Assembly: GCF_020080835.1 (NCBI RefSeq)
Contig: NC_058163.1
Location: 2,019,318-2,083,317 of the forward strand
Direction: 5' to 3'
Length of the DNA stretch: 64,000 nt
From: Cotesia glomerata
Taxonomy: Eukaryota; Arthropoda; Insecta; Hymenoptera; Braconidae
Under the pieces are notes generated by a model. The model was not told where the DNA came from. It made no database searches and saw nothing but the letters and a program-made list of their open reading frames with translations. The stretch's first letter is position 1; the number at the start of each line of letters is the position of its first letter. Made by a program: the position numbers and the translations under genes. Positions 35,431-48,500 of the stretch are shown in pieces.

Positions 35431-36455
35431 TTAAACTTCATCCTCGTTAAACAACATGTTGGGAATCCCGTCATTAATCGGGAATTTTCGGCCCGATTCG
35501 GGACAAACTAAGTCGCCATTTATTACTTCTACTTCCAGTAATACGTGGTGCACTTTACGGAGAAAATCTTCGTTGTTTTCAAAATTTTGGATTAAAGTTT
35601 GCGGCAATTCACCGACGTGTCCTATCTGTTGAGCAAAAATTAATTAATTAATTATTAGTTCTATAATTATAAAACTTAAATTAGCAGAAATTTTTACAAT
35701 AATAAAATTAGCCGACATTTTTTATTTATTTATTTTGCTTAATTTATTAAATTATAACTAAAAAATATTTTTAAAAAATTGCACTTTTAGTTTTTCAAGA
35801 TTTTAACAAATGAAAAAATTTTTTTGTAATAATTCTTTAATAAAAAAAATCATAAAATTTTTTAAATGGCTAACTTAATTTTCATAAATTTTTATAAAAA
35901 AAATTTAATTTCAGAAATAAAATTGAGTACAATTTTTTTAAAAATATTATATTTAATTTAGCTGTAACTTTATTTAACAAAAAAATTTGTTTTAGAAAAT
36001 TTAAAAAAAAAAATTGCATTTTTAATTTTATTAAATTTCTACAAGTTCATTTTTTTAATAATTTTTTTTTTTTTTTAAATTGTCGACAGCTAAATTTAAT
36101 GTTAAAAAATACTAACACTGTGTGCAGCAGTCCATAGTGTATTCCAATCAATTTTAGGAATAACTCTGGCAATAAACTCGGAATTAAAATCAATGTCCGC
36201 AACTTTAATGTCTGTGGCCTGAAAAAAAATAATTATTATGTTAACTAGAGTGAAAATAGTGTTTTTTAATTTACAAAATAACGATCAATATAATAACCAC
36301 CCACGTGTTAACCCACCGTGTACACAAACCATTTGTGAATATTCAAAAATATAAATTACAAGTGATTAATAACTTACCACAATCCCGAGAGGATATCCGA
36401 CAGATACTCCTTTTAATCCTCGAGATGTCAACATATTGTGTGTCAATAATTTCAT
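35431..36455 (-). CDS. TRMT112: TRMT112, methyltransferase activator
   Basis: Three minus-strand exons: 36378-36455, 36117-36218 and 35431-35625, 124 residues. TRMT112 is the small zinc-binding partner that activates several methyltransferases acting on tRNA (ALKBH8, TRMT11), rRNA (BUD23, METTL5) and translation release factor (HEMK2). The start MKLLTHNMLTSRGLKGVSVG and the C-terminal block LVCPESGRKFPINDGIPNML followed by FNEDEV are diagnostic. The N-terminal zinc cysteines of yeast are absent, as is usual in animals. Exon 2 has the less common donor GTTAGT. A decayed GTTAGCCGAC element (about 35697-35885) lies in intron 2. It is head-to-head with EDEM3, 1.6 kb apart. Confidence 0.95.
35697..35885. 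repeat. GTTAGCCGAC element in TRMT112 intron
   Basis: Left end AAAATTAGCCGACATTTTTT, right end AAATGGCTAACTTAATTTTC, with the central GCACTTTTAGTTTTT motif in inverse order compared with the 26-kb copies. Confidence 0.75.
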
Positions 36456-38037
36456 TTTTATTTTATTAATTTTTGGAGAAAATAAATCCAACACAAAATA
36501 CGAAGCATTAACGTTACTAACGAGAAACCGAGAATAAATAATAATCACAGTATAGAAAATTTACTATAGTTATTTTTTGCTATATTATGTTCCAGGTATA
36601 TCTACAGCTGGTATTTAAAATTTTTTAATTTTATTAAAAAAAAAAAACTATTTAGTTACAATAAAATTAATATTATAATTATATTAAATATAAATTATCT
36701 ATAAAAAAAAATAAAAGTGATAGTTGGAATAAAAATGACAAGTGATAGCCTGAAAATACAAGTTCATTATTATAACGAAGAGGTCTTTGATATCAACAAC
36801 CTTGAAGTTGTTGCATAAATAAATAAATAAATAAATAAATAAAATAAATGAATAACAATCATGTTTTACATTAAAGTTAGTCACTAAAGAATTTTTTAAT
36901 TTTTTTTTCAACAAACAAATTTGTTTAAAAAATTGCATTTTTTATTTTTTTTAATTTCTTCATGTCAATTTTTTTTGCCATAATTTATTTAAAAAAAAAA
37001 ATTCTAAAATTTATTTTCATGTTTTGCACATTCGGCTGATAAAAATAAAGATGAAAATTAAATTAGCTGACATTTAAAAATCTTTATAATTTATTTTATT
37101 GAAAAATAATTTTTAAAAAATTAAAAAAAAAAAATTTTCACATGAAGAAAATTTTAAAAATTATACGTGGAATTTTTTAAAAATAGTTTTTTAGTTCTAA
37201 TTTTTAAGAAATAAAAAATTTTCGAGCGTCGACTAACTTTATATTCATAAATAAAGTATGAAAATAAAGTTAGCCGACATCTAAAAATTTTTAGAATTTT
37301 TTTTATTGAAAAAATTATTAAAAAAAAATTCATTTTTAAAAAACTAAGTGCAATTTTTTAAAAATATTATTTAGCTATAATTTAATAATTAAATAAAAAA
37401 ACTCAAAAAATTAACAATGTTTAATAATAATAAAGTTAGCCGATATTTTATATTTTTCTATTTTACTCAATTTATTAAATTATAACTAAAAAATATTAAA
37501 AAAAAAATCCACTTAATTTTTTTACAAATAAAAATTTATTTTTTTGTCATCATTTTTTTAATAAAAAAAAATCATAAAAATTTTTCGATAGCTAACTTTA
37601 TTTTCATGCTAACTTCAGTATCATATTCGACTGAGGCATCGATAAGAATAATAATAATAATCAATTGAATTTCAACAAGTAGAGAGCAGAAACTATAGCA
37701 AAACCAACACCTGCAGTTTTTAGTGCACAGTGATTGCTAGTGATTGCGTTAGTTAAAAAAAGCAGAGTATAATACTTTACTCCTGAAAGATAATTTATAA
37801 ATTAACATTCAAATGAGGTTATCAAAAGTTACAACTCAACTTATTCATTCACAATTAAAACTGTCAACAAAAGTGGTCTCATATCCTCCAAGAATTAGTG
37901 CAAGTAGCCACATCATCTGTCACTAAAAAAAAAACAAGTAAATAAAAAAAATAATGTCAAAATCTTGACAATTGTTAAAAAAAACAAGTAAAAATAAAAG
38001 TAAAAAAAAGTGTTTGTTGATAAACTGACAGGAAAAA
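36456..38037. other. Divergent spacer between TRMT112 and EDEM3
   Basis: No gene. A (AAAT)n run lies at 36816-36845. GTTAGCCGAC-type elements lie at about 36868-37030, 37055-37245, 37268-37400 and 37432-37605. The last 400 bases before EDEM3 are the presumed promoter and 5' UTR; I see no convincing TATA box. Confidence 0.6.
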
Positions 38038-39464
38038 ATGGCAGCAATATGGTTTGGATTGTTGATAATTATTGGAAATATTGTATTACTAATTGCGTAT
38101 GTACAAACAGATGACTTGGAGTACATGAGCCCGGAGGAGCGCGAGTCTCTGAAGGAGGAAGCGCGTGACATGTTTTACCACGCGTACAACGCGTACATGT
38201 CAAACGCGTACCCAGCGGATGAATTAATGCCGCTGAGCTGCAAGGGCCGGTACCGAGGCTCCGAGCCTGACCGCGGAGACATTGACTCTACTCTAGGAAA
38301 CTTCTCGCTGACGTTAGTGGACACCCTGGACACTTTAGTGGTCCTCGGAGACCTGGAGGAGTTTGAGAACGCGGTCAAGCTGGTGGTCAATGACGTCAGC
38401 TTTGATACTGACGTTATTGTCTCGTTATTTGAGACCAACATCCGCATGCTCGGAGGACTCCTCAGCGGACACATCCTCAGCGAGTATCTCCAGGTGAGGG
38501 CTGATATTATGCCCTGGTACCGCGGCGAGCTGCTGAATATGGCCAAGGACTTGGGGTACAGGTTTCTTCCTGCGTTCAATACCACCACTGGGATTCCCTA
38601 CGGGAGGATCAACCTCAGACACGGGATGAAGAATGTTCCTGCGGATATGTGCAGGGAAACTTGCACTGCTTGCGCCGGCAGCATGATATTGGAGATGGCT
38701 GCGCTGTCCAGGTTGACTGGCGAGGGAATCTTCGAGGAAAAGGCCCAGAAAGCCATGGACGCACTCTGGAAGATGAGGCACCGTGGGACTGATCTCATGG
38801 GATCGGTTCTCAATGTTCATTCTGGTGATTGGGTCAGGAGGGACTCTGGCGTTGGTGCTGGGATTGATTCTTACTATGAGTATTGCTTGAAAGCTTATAT
38901 TTTATTGGGTAAGTTTGATTATTTCATTATTTATTATTTAAATAAATATTTATTAAATTTATGATAGCCGACGTTTTTAATTTTTTGATTTTTTTTTTAA
39001 TAATTAAATTACAAACAAAAGTAAAATTTTTTTTAAAATTGCACTTACAGTTTTTAAAGTTTTTTTCAAATGATATTTTTTTTTTTTTATTTTTTTGTAA
39101 TCATTTTTTTAATGAAAAAAAATCTTAAAAATTTTTAAATGTCGGCTAACTTAATTTTCATTTAAATTTTTGTAATTACAGGCGATGAAAAATATCTCGG
39201 AAGGTTCAATAAACATTATTCAGCTGTCATGAAGTATGTGAGTCAAGGTCCTATGTTACTTGACGTACACATGCATCGGCCAAATACTAATTCTAAAAAT
39301 TTTATGGATGCGTTGCTGGCGTTCTGGCCTGGACTACAGGTATTACCAAATTACCTTGTATCTTGTGAAATATTGACATTTTTAAAGATATAAGCTCACC
39401 TTGACATTATACTCATTGAGACCTTTCATTTGAGTACCCACATCAATTTTTCATATATTTTATA

Positions 39465-39551
<87 letters not shown>

Positions 39552-42500
39552 GAAAAATATATCAAAAATACATGTGGCTACTCAAATGAAAGCTCTTGAT
39601 GAGTGTAACATCAGGATGACTTTATATGTTTAAAAATGTCAATATTTGAAAAAAATACAGTACAATTTAACAAAAGTAGATTACAACTTTTAATCTATAA
39701 AAATTATAATACAGGTATTAAAAGGCGACATAAAACCAGCAGTAGAAACCCACGAGATGCTGTACCAAGTATTACAACGTCACAATTTTATTCCTGAAGC
39801 ATTTACAACAGATTTCCAAGTCCACTGGGGCCATCATCCGCTGCGTCCCGAGTTTTTAGAATCAACTTATTACCTCTACCGCGCGACTGGCGATCATTAC
39901 TACTTGGCAGTTGGTCGCAAAGTATTAAAAAGTCTTCAAACGTACGCCCGAGTACCCTGCGGTTACGCAGCAGTATCTGACGTTCGTACCAACAAGCACG
40001 ATGACACTATGGAGAGTTTTGTGTTGTCTGAAACGTTTAAATATTTGTATTTACTCTTCGCTGAATCCAGTGATCTTGTTTTGGATATAGACGAGTTTAT
40101 ATTCACGACTGAGGGCCATTTGTTGCCTCTTACGTTGGCTTCGCTTAGAACCAACGTGTCTTCTGTAAGTCTATCAGTAATTTTTTTTTTTTTTTCAAAG
40201 TGTTTTATTAATTAATAAAACTATTAATTAATAAAATTATTAATTAATAAAAGGAGTTAACTCCAGGATCTAAATAAATAATATTGTTTTAGGATATAGA
40301 TATTGATACAGTTGAGTTTGATGAATTGGATCGCACGTGTCCAAATAGTTTGCACTTATTTCCAGCATCTGTCCGTAAACCTTTGCGCAATATGGTTGAA
40401 GATGTATGCCCTAGAAGATCTATGAGACGACGTATAAGTGCTGCACAATTTCAAGTAATTTTTTACTTCTCAATTAAAAAAAAAAATAATTTTAAATTTT
40501 TAATGACAAAATTAAATTTACAGGCAAATAATTTAGATCATCTTAAAATATTAAGTAATATGGGTATTACTGTTCTAACAATGGCCGACGGACGGATGCA
40601 ATTATTGCACACATTTTCCAACGTAAGTTGTCAATTAAAAAATTATTAACTAAAGAAACAGTTGGTTAATATTTTATAAAAATTATTCAGGCTAAAACAA
40701 TGGAAGATGCAGAGGAGGGTTTGATGTTTATGCAAGAAATGGTTGAGTTGAACCGCAGACAGTCACAGGAATCGGATAAACAGCGATTGGCATTGACGAT
40801 AAAGCGGAAAGATATCAATAAAGATCTGACATTACTTGGTGGTCCAGCGCAATTTGGACTTCAATTAACAGGGTCTGTAAAAGTTACCGGCAAGCCGGTA
40901 TTAACAGAGCCCAAAGAAGCCTGCAGCGAGTTGACGAATGTTGAGATGATTAAAGGAAATATCGCTGTTATATTCCGGGGGAACTGTATGTTTATTGAAA
41001 AGGTAATTGATATTTTTTAATTTAATCTATGTTATTATTCGAAAATTTTGTGTCTAGAAACATAATTAAGAAATGACATTGTATCTTGTGAACTATTGAC
41101 ATTTTTAAAGATATAAGCTCATCCCGATGTTATTATACTCATTGAGAGCTTTCATTTGAGTACCCACATCAATTTTTCATATATTTTATATATTTATATA
41201 TATGTATATATGAAAAATATATCAAAAATGCATGTGGGTACTCAAATGAAAGCTCTTGATGAGTTTAATGTTAAGATGAGCTTATATCTTTAAAATATAT
41301 GTATATATAAAAAATATATCAAAAATGCCATGTGGGTACTCAAATGAAAGGTCTTGATAAGTGTAACATCAAAATGAGCTTATATCTTTAAAAATGTCAA
41401 TAATTAAAAAAGTACAGTGCAATTTAACAAAAGTTATTAATTTAATAAAGCAAAATTAGGTTGCTAGTAATTTTTAATTTCATTTTATCACATTTTTTTG
41501 CTTGCAGGCAAGAATGGTCGAGAAAGCCGGCGCTATTGGTGGGATTGTTTTGGATACCGTAATTGGATCGACAATAGAATCATCACCAATGTTTGCTATG
41601 TCAGGTGACGGTATCACAAAAGATAATATTAAAATTCCATTTGCATTTTTATTTAATATCCAAGCTAACGAACTTGTTCGAGCTATCAGTGAGAGTAATG
41701 GCGCTATTACAGTCACAATGGGTATGTTTTATTTATTTTTACTCTTGTTTTTAATTGATAATTTATTAATTAAAAATCATTTGAATACAGGCAATTACGT
41801 CAATGACGGAGTAGAAAAAAGTGATTCCGACAATTACCTGTCCATGTTTGAAAGGCTTAAATCATCAGTGAAAGAATTTTTGACGCGACCATCGACGGTA
41901 AATAAATTTTTTTAGATATTTTTAAGAATATAGATTTTTTTTAAATTAATTTTATTTATTTCAGACTGAAAACACGCCCAATACAATCAGTGCGCCAGTG
42001 CTAGACAACAAAGAAGAAATGATAATTGACAAAGATCATTTGCGTGCAATAATTCCCCAAGAATCTGCGGTTAAGAACAAACAGAATCGCGATTTGGTTT
42101 TGTTTGCCAAATTAATGTTCAATAAAAACTCGCCATTATTTAGTGCGACTCCACCGCCCTCTACAACAGAACTTTCAGCATTTGAAAAAGGTTGGAAAGT
42201 GGTCAAGCAATTTTTGATCAATCAAATTTATGTAAACACTAAATTCCCGCCGTACCAAGTGATTTCTGTTGGAAGAATCGAAACTTACTACGACTGGATT
42301 CAAAAAGAGCGCAACCCGAAAAGTCCAATTAAAAGCGAGGAACTGAGCACGTTTGAACTGGTCACGTGGTTCATTGACGAATTAAGTGACACGTTACCTA
42401 ATTTTGATAAGGCAGATTCATTTGGGAGCATTTCTAAAGTTTCAAAGTCGCTGATACAAAGATTGAGTTCTTCTTCAATCAGCAAAAATGATGTAATTAA

Positions 42501-42912
42501 TATCGACACCAATGAAGATATTGAAGATAATGGCAAGGATGATAAAAAATTGGTTAATATTATGGAAACGTATAAAATTTATGATAATTTGATGGAAAAT
42601 ATTCAAGATGTTTTGAAGAATTTAAAAACTGAATTTAGAAGCAAGAGTTTGGATGATAATAGTAGTAATGTTGGGAATAATAATAATGATGATGATGATG
42701 ATAATTTGATAGTTCCAAATTACTCTAATCAAACTAATGAAAATTCGGTAAATGCTGAGGAAAAAAAAACGAGCGATGAAATTAATATAAAAAATAACGT
42801 TATTGATAATGAAAATAAAGGTGATGTGAGTAATGAAGAAATAGATAATAATAATAATAATAATAATCTAATTACTAAAGAGAATACGACAAAAAGTAAC
42901 GATGAATTATAA
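38038..42912 (+). CDS. EDEM3: EDEM3, ER degradation-enhancing alpha-mannosidase-like protein
   Basis: Nine exons: 38038-38908, 39182-39339, 39715-40164, 40293-40454, 40524-40622, 40691-41002, 41508-41721, 41791-41897, 41965-42912; 1106 residues. It trims mannose from misfolded glycoproteins in the ER lumen to mark them for degradation. An N-terminal hydrophobic segment (4-22) is the signal or anchor. The GH47 domain spans about 35-520, with the three catalytic acids visible: E132 in SLFETNIR, D277 in GIDSYYEY and E389 in LRPEFLESTY, plus the Ca-site TTEGH. A protease-associated (PA) domain around residues 650-755 (MIKGNIAVIFRGNCMFIEKA) is specific to EDEM3. The acidic, Asn-rich tail ends KSNDEL, a plausible ER-retrieval signal like the KDEL of vertebrate EDEM3. 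Introns hold repeats at 38964-39165, 39350-39650 and 41075-41400. Confidence 0.95.
38964..39165. repeat. GTTAGCCGAC element in EDEM3 intron 1
   Basis: Starts TGATAGCCGACGTTTTTAAT and ends AAATGTCGGCTAACTTAATT, only about 15 bp before the exon 2 acceptor. Confidence 0.8.
39350..39650. repeat. GTACCCACAT fold-back element H with (TA)n loop
   Basis: Left arm GAGTACCCACATCAATTTTT (39434), right arm ACATGTGGCTACTCAAATGA (about 39570), with an ~75-bp (TA)n loop at 39468-39543. It fills most of EDEM3 intron 2. Confidence 0.85.
41075..41400. repeat. GTACCCACAT fold-back element I plus a half copy
   Basis: A complete palindrome (arms near 41160 and 41240) is followed by a second right arm only (GCCATGTGGGTACTCAAATG near 41328). 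It lies in EDEM3 intron 6. Confidence 0.8.
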
Positions 42913-42965
42913 CGTTACTTTTTTTAACTAGGTTATTGTATATTAATTACCGGATTTTTTATAAT

Positions 42966-44311
42966 AAGGTAAAAGCCCGAATTATTGATGAAAATAAAAT
43001 TAGCCGACATTTAAAAATTTATAGAAATTTTTTATTGAAAAAATTTCAATTAAACAATTAAAAAAAATAATTTTCACATGTAAAAAACTTGAAAAATTAT
43101 AAGTGCAATTTTTTACAAATATCTTTTTATTTGTAATTTAATTAATAAAAAATTTTTAGACGTCTGCTAACTTGAGTGTCATAATTATTGACACTATTAG
43201 AGACAAATTTATGATTTGATTTTTTTTAAGCAAGCAAATATCAATATAAATTTTGTTTGTGGTAATGTCTCAAGTAATGTTTTTACTAATCAATTTTTTT
43301 TTTTTTTTTTAAATCATAATCACTGATATTTACTAATTAATTTTAAATAATTAAATAGAGTATTCGGATACACCAATTATTGACAGGTTAAAAAACTGAT
43401 TGATCTAATTATTGACATACCTTAGCCCCAATTATTGACACCTATACTTAGCACGCCTAGAATCATCTGCTTATTCTTATTTATCGAAATTAATTATTAA
43501 GTAATCAATACTATTAAAGAAGAGTTCAAACTCTTACAGTTAATTTTTTAGATTAAAGTAAAAAAAAGGCGTCAAAGCGCTGTCGACTGGCTGTCAATAT
43601 GAGATTCAACTTAAAAATTATCAAATATAGTTATTGACACCCATTATATAAATATTATAAAGGATACAATTAATTTCGATTATTCAATTTTATAAATTTT
43701 TCATATATTGTTAATTAAAAAAAAAAAAGATCATATTATTAAATGAAGAAATTAATTTAAACAGCATTAAAAAAAAAATGCTTTTCTAATCAAAGTTGTT
43801 AATAAAATAGACGCTCGTAAGCTGGTTTTAACTGGTGCTAACTTTGTTTTTTAATAATTAATATTTAATATTAACGGACAGTAATTTTTTTTAATTTTTC
43901 AATTAATTAGAATTTATTAAAAATTTATATGATAGTTAATTTTATTACAGATGATTAAATATATTTAAAAATAATTTGTCAATAATTGGGGCTTTTGCCT
44001 TATTTCAAAATTAATAAAATATGTAACTTTTGAAATTTTGATTTAAAAAAAAAGTTTGGAACAAAATTTGTAGAGAATTTAATAATCTACAAAAAAGGTC
44101 TTGTAAATTTCGATAGAATGATTATTTTAGGAGCTAGAGGCAGTTGAAATGATTTTACAACAGGTTATGGGCCCGGGTCGCAAAATTTAAAGATTTTAAT
44201 AAAAAAAAAAAAAGGAGCTTAGTTAATTTTATTAAAGATTATTAAATATATTTAAAAATAATTTAGGGTGTCAATATTTAGACCCTTGTCAATAATTGGA
44301 ACTTTTACCTT
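42966..44311 (+). mobile_element. GGTAAAAGCCCC element, copy 3, with nested insertion
   Basis: Longest copy: starts AAGGTAAAAGCCCGAATTATTG and ends CAATAATTGGAACTTTTACCTT, so the termini are inverted repeats of about 22 bp. Internal blocks match 10486-11580 throughout. A GTTAGCCGAC element (about 42987-43183) splits the left end, leaving ATTATTGA on one side and AATTATTGACAC on the other. There is no transposase reading frame, so it is non-autonomous. No clear target duplication is visible. Confidence 0.75.
42987..43183. mobile_element. GTTAGCCGAC element nested in the 43-kb element
   Basis: Runs from TGAAAATAAAATTAGCCGAC to GACGTCTGCTAACTTGAGTG. It interrupts the terminus of the larger element, which shows the order of insertion. 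Confidence 0.8.
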
Positions 44312-45594
44312 GGTTAACTATCAAGTTTTTTTTTATAAATTATCTATTTAAAATAAAGCATCTGTTATTATGATTTAAATAATTATTGTGAATAGATATA
44401 ATTGATAATAACTACTGCCTTATTAGTTAACTCAGCTTCGTCGTTAATAGTAACTACTATTAATATAGTAGACAGTAATTAATTTAAGTATTTATTAGTA
44501 CTAATTACTATGAATATTAATTTTTGTAACAATTGCATATTTATTTTAGTTACTATTGATTATAACTATTTGTAATAGTAATGAGACCAATTGATGTATA
44601 AAAAAATTTATATTTAGAAAAATTCAGTGTGTTAATTATTACAAATAGTAATTGACTGTGAATAGTAGTTAACTATTAAGATAAATTTTTATAATAATAC
44701 TAATGTACATAGTTATTGCTATTATTAATAGTGCTTTTTTACTATAATTAATATGTGATACTATTGTACATAGTTATCATTAAATTTTTTTACGTTTTGT
44801 CGAAAAGACTAATGTTCAAATGTAAAAAAATAGTGTAAATAATTAGCATAAAAAAATAAGAATTAATTATTATTTTGAATTTTATTTAAATAGTTTTTTA
44901 TGCTGATTAACTGCTAAATAGATAAATGATACTATATTAAATGGTAGCGTTTATATTTTTTCATTACGTCATTGTAAATACTATGATAATTATTCACATA
45001 ATCTAATTAAAAATAACTGAAATAATTAAAGAGAAACTATTAAATAAATTTAGGATATTAAATTGAGATATTGTTTATCTTTTAATTTTTATCTGCCAAA
45101 TTTATTATATCAAAAATATTGTAATATATATGTACATGTGTCATCGTGTAATATAACAATTGATGAAACTTTGTGATTGTATAAATAAGATATTTAAATA
45201 AATAAATAAATAAATAAAATTTATCAATAAAAAATTCTTTTCCGTAATTTTTATTAATAGCGCCTTAATTCATTTTTTTCTGGTTGGTTTATTTTTTAAT
45301 TAACGCATTTATAGTAATAAAAAATGAAGAAATATAATTATAACTGCAGGCGACGTAAAGGTTTTTAATTAATTAAATTAATTAAAACAATAAATGATAA
45401 GTTTTATGATTTTAGACAATGAAGTAATGATGTAATTAATATAAAAACCACTGGATAGTTTCTGCGCATTTAAAAAATAATAATAAAATTGATCTAATTA
45501 AATATTGATAAGAACTAAGTAGGGTTACTTGGACACTTTATAAAGAAACTAAAATTGAAAAGTTTCATTATTTTGTTGAAAAAAATTTTTGAAA

Positions 45595-48500
45595 ATGTCT
45601 TGGAATACTTTATTAATTTTATTTTTATTAAATTATTCATTAATCAACATTAGTGCGATTAATGTGACCAACTTTCGGCTTCCGAACAATACAAAGCCTC
45701 ATTTGTATGAAATAGAATTTGATTTTGATTTTTTTGGTAAATATTTACCAGTTACAGGAAAAAGTTTTATTCATTTTGAAGTAATAGAACCTACGGACAC
45801 TATTACTTTGCACAAAGCTAATAATGTTAAAATTAATGAAGAATATACAAAAGTCGAACATCAAAAAATTGTTGAACAATCATGGAGTTCAGAAGAAGTT
45901 TATAAAATAAAATTAAGCAATTATTTGACACTTGGTAATTACAGTCTTGAATTAAGATGGATTGTTAACAATAGCAATCCTAAAAACCTTGGATTTTTTT
46001 ATTTTTATGACAAAGATAAAAACAGGTATGAAATTTTTTTATTGTTACACTAATAGAAGGATTTATATGTTAATAGTTAACAAATCATTTATTAGACGAC
46101 TTTTTAGTATTTAACAAATATTTCTTAGTATTTAAAATTATTTATTTGTATTTAATAAATCTGATATTCATTTATTAAATATTAATTAATCTTTTTAAAT
46201 ACTAAGAAATATTTTTAACTATAAACAAATCCTTCTATCAGTGTTTTATAAATTTAATTAAAATTTTAATTTATTTAATGATATTAATTAAATATACCCT
46301 AAAAAAATTTCAGGCTTGTTGCTGGAACTAAAAATTTAATACCAGCTTACGCCAGAAGAGTTTTTCCATGTTGGGACGAACCATTTTATAAATCAAAATT
46401 CAAGTTTTCGGTAAAACATCCAAAGAATTTAACTGCGCTGTCAAATATGCCGGAAATAAATCGTGAATCTGACGGAAATGATAAAATTTTGACGCATTTT
46501 CAAGTATCACCAAAATTATCACCGCATTCGATTGGAATTGCGTTAACTAATTTTGATTTTATCAAAAACCAACATGGAAATTTAACATTCTTCTCTATTA
46601 AAAATAACTCGCACAAAATTCAGCATCTTTTAAATATAACAAGTAAAATTTTGTCACGTTTGGAAAATTACACGAAAATTCCGTATCCTGTTCCGAAATT
46701 AGACGTCATTATTTTACCATATATACCATCTGGATTGAAAAATTTGGGCCTTATGATTCTCAAGTAATTGATATAAATTAAGTTAGCCGACATTTAAAAA
46801 TTAAAAAATATTTTTTTTCATGGAAAAAATGATTACAAAAAAATTTTCATTTGTAAAATACTTTAAAAATTGTAAATGCTGTTTTAAAAAATATTTTTTT
46901 GTTCTAATTTAATTTATTAAAAAATTAAAAACGTCGGCTAACTTTAGTGTTATAAGTAAAATTGATTGTTTTTTAAAGAAGAAAACAATTTTTTTTTTTA
47001 AGTTCTGAAGAAATAAATATTCTGGAAGTTGAATCTGAACTGGCGCTTCATCAGTACAAAAAATCTGAAGCTATAATTTTAGCGGAAGCGTTGAGCTTAC
47101 AGTGGTTTGGTAATCTTGTGACTCCAATTTGGTGGGATGATTTGTGGCTGGCTTACGGGATTAGCAATTTTGTAGCTGCTGAAATAATTAACCAGGTGAT
47201 TTTTGATTTACACTTATAAATTAATTTAAATTAATTTAAATTAAAATTATAGATTTTTGAAAATGAAACCATTAAATCCAAAAATTGGCTAACTATTGAC
47301 GCATACAAATCATATCACGGCTTAATGTTACTGTCACCAATTCGCTTCGCCAATCCAAAAGGAATTAAAAAACAATTAGATAGTTTCCAAATTTCTCGAT
47401 ATGTTCAAATGGTTCAAATGCTAGAACACATTGTAACTAACCAAGTTTTTCAAACTGGGCTTCAGAAATATTTAAATAAAAAGTACCGATAATTTTTTAA
47501 GAATTTTTCTACACAGAAAATAAAATATACTTGAATCTAGTAAATAATTTTGAAGAACTTGATCTTCTTGATTTGAGTAGAAATATTCTTAAACTAAGAA
47601 ATTTTTTTTGGTTTAAGTAAATTTTATTTCATTCAAGAATTTTTTTCTTGATTCAATTGAAATTTTTTTTTTTTTTTTTTTTCGGTGTAATAATTTAATC
47701 TAAAAAATTCAAAATTTTTCAGTAAATTCAGTGCAGTTACAACTGAAGATCTCTGGGACAGTTTCGCAGATAATAACAAGTTAAATCTTAAACAATTAAT
47801 GGATCCATGGTTAGAAACCCCCGGATACGCTATTCTAGAAGTCTCTCATGACCAGAAGACTAATTCTGTCAGAATAGTCCAAAAAAATGCCTTGCAAAAT
47901 TATTCTAACGTCACACGGATGATTCCGATAAATTTTGCAACGAAATCAAATCCGAATTTTTCAAATACTACGCCTGTTTTTTGGATGGATCAAAATGAGA
48001 CTTTAATTTCTTTAGTTGATAAAGACGATTGGATTATTTTTAATGTTCAACAATTAGGTAAGACTGGTTTATAAATAAATTAAAGTTCTACAATTTCTAG
48101 TGACCTTTTCTGGCTTTTAGATCAGTATCAAGTCACATACGATGAAGAAAACTGGCGTCGGATTATAAATTACTTGAATACAGAAGATTTTTATAAGATA
48201 CATCCAATAAATCGGGCAATAATTGTCTCAGAATTGAATGAAAGAATCATAAATGATGAAAATTTAGATATAATTTTTAATCTGCTGGCATATTTACGCC
48301 GTGAAAAAAATTTACTACCTCTCTGGAGTGCTTACAATTTAATATTTAAATTATCCGGACAATTAACTCGGCCGTTGGTTCATAGCTACAGTCAATTCAT
48401 AGCTCTTATTTTAGAACCTGTAATTAGGAACCTTGAAGAAAGTAATACAGTTGATAATTATTTTTACAAAGAAGCTAAATCTTTGAAATTATTATTCATG

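Larger units (their letters stand above)
42913..45594. other. Spacer between EDEM3 and the aminopeptidase-like gene
   Basis: Apart from the nested element at 42966-44311 it is featureless AT-rich DNA. A zone at 44400-44760 is full of short TAGTAACTATTA-type inverted words. AAATAAATAAATAAATAAA lies at 45194-45219. No gene seen. Confidence 0.55.
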
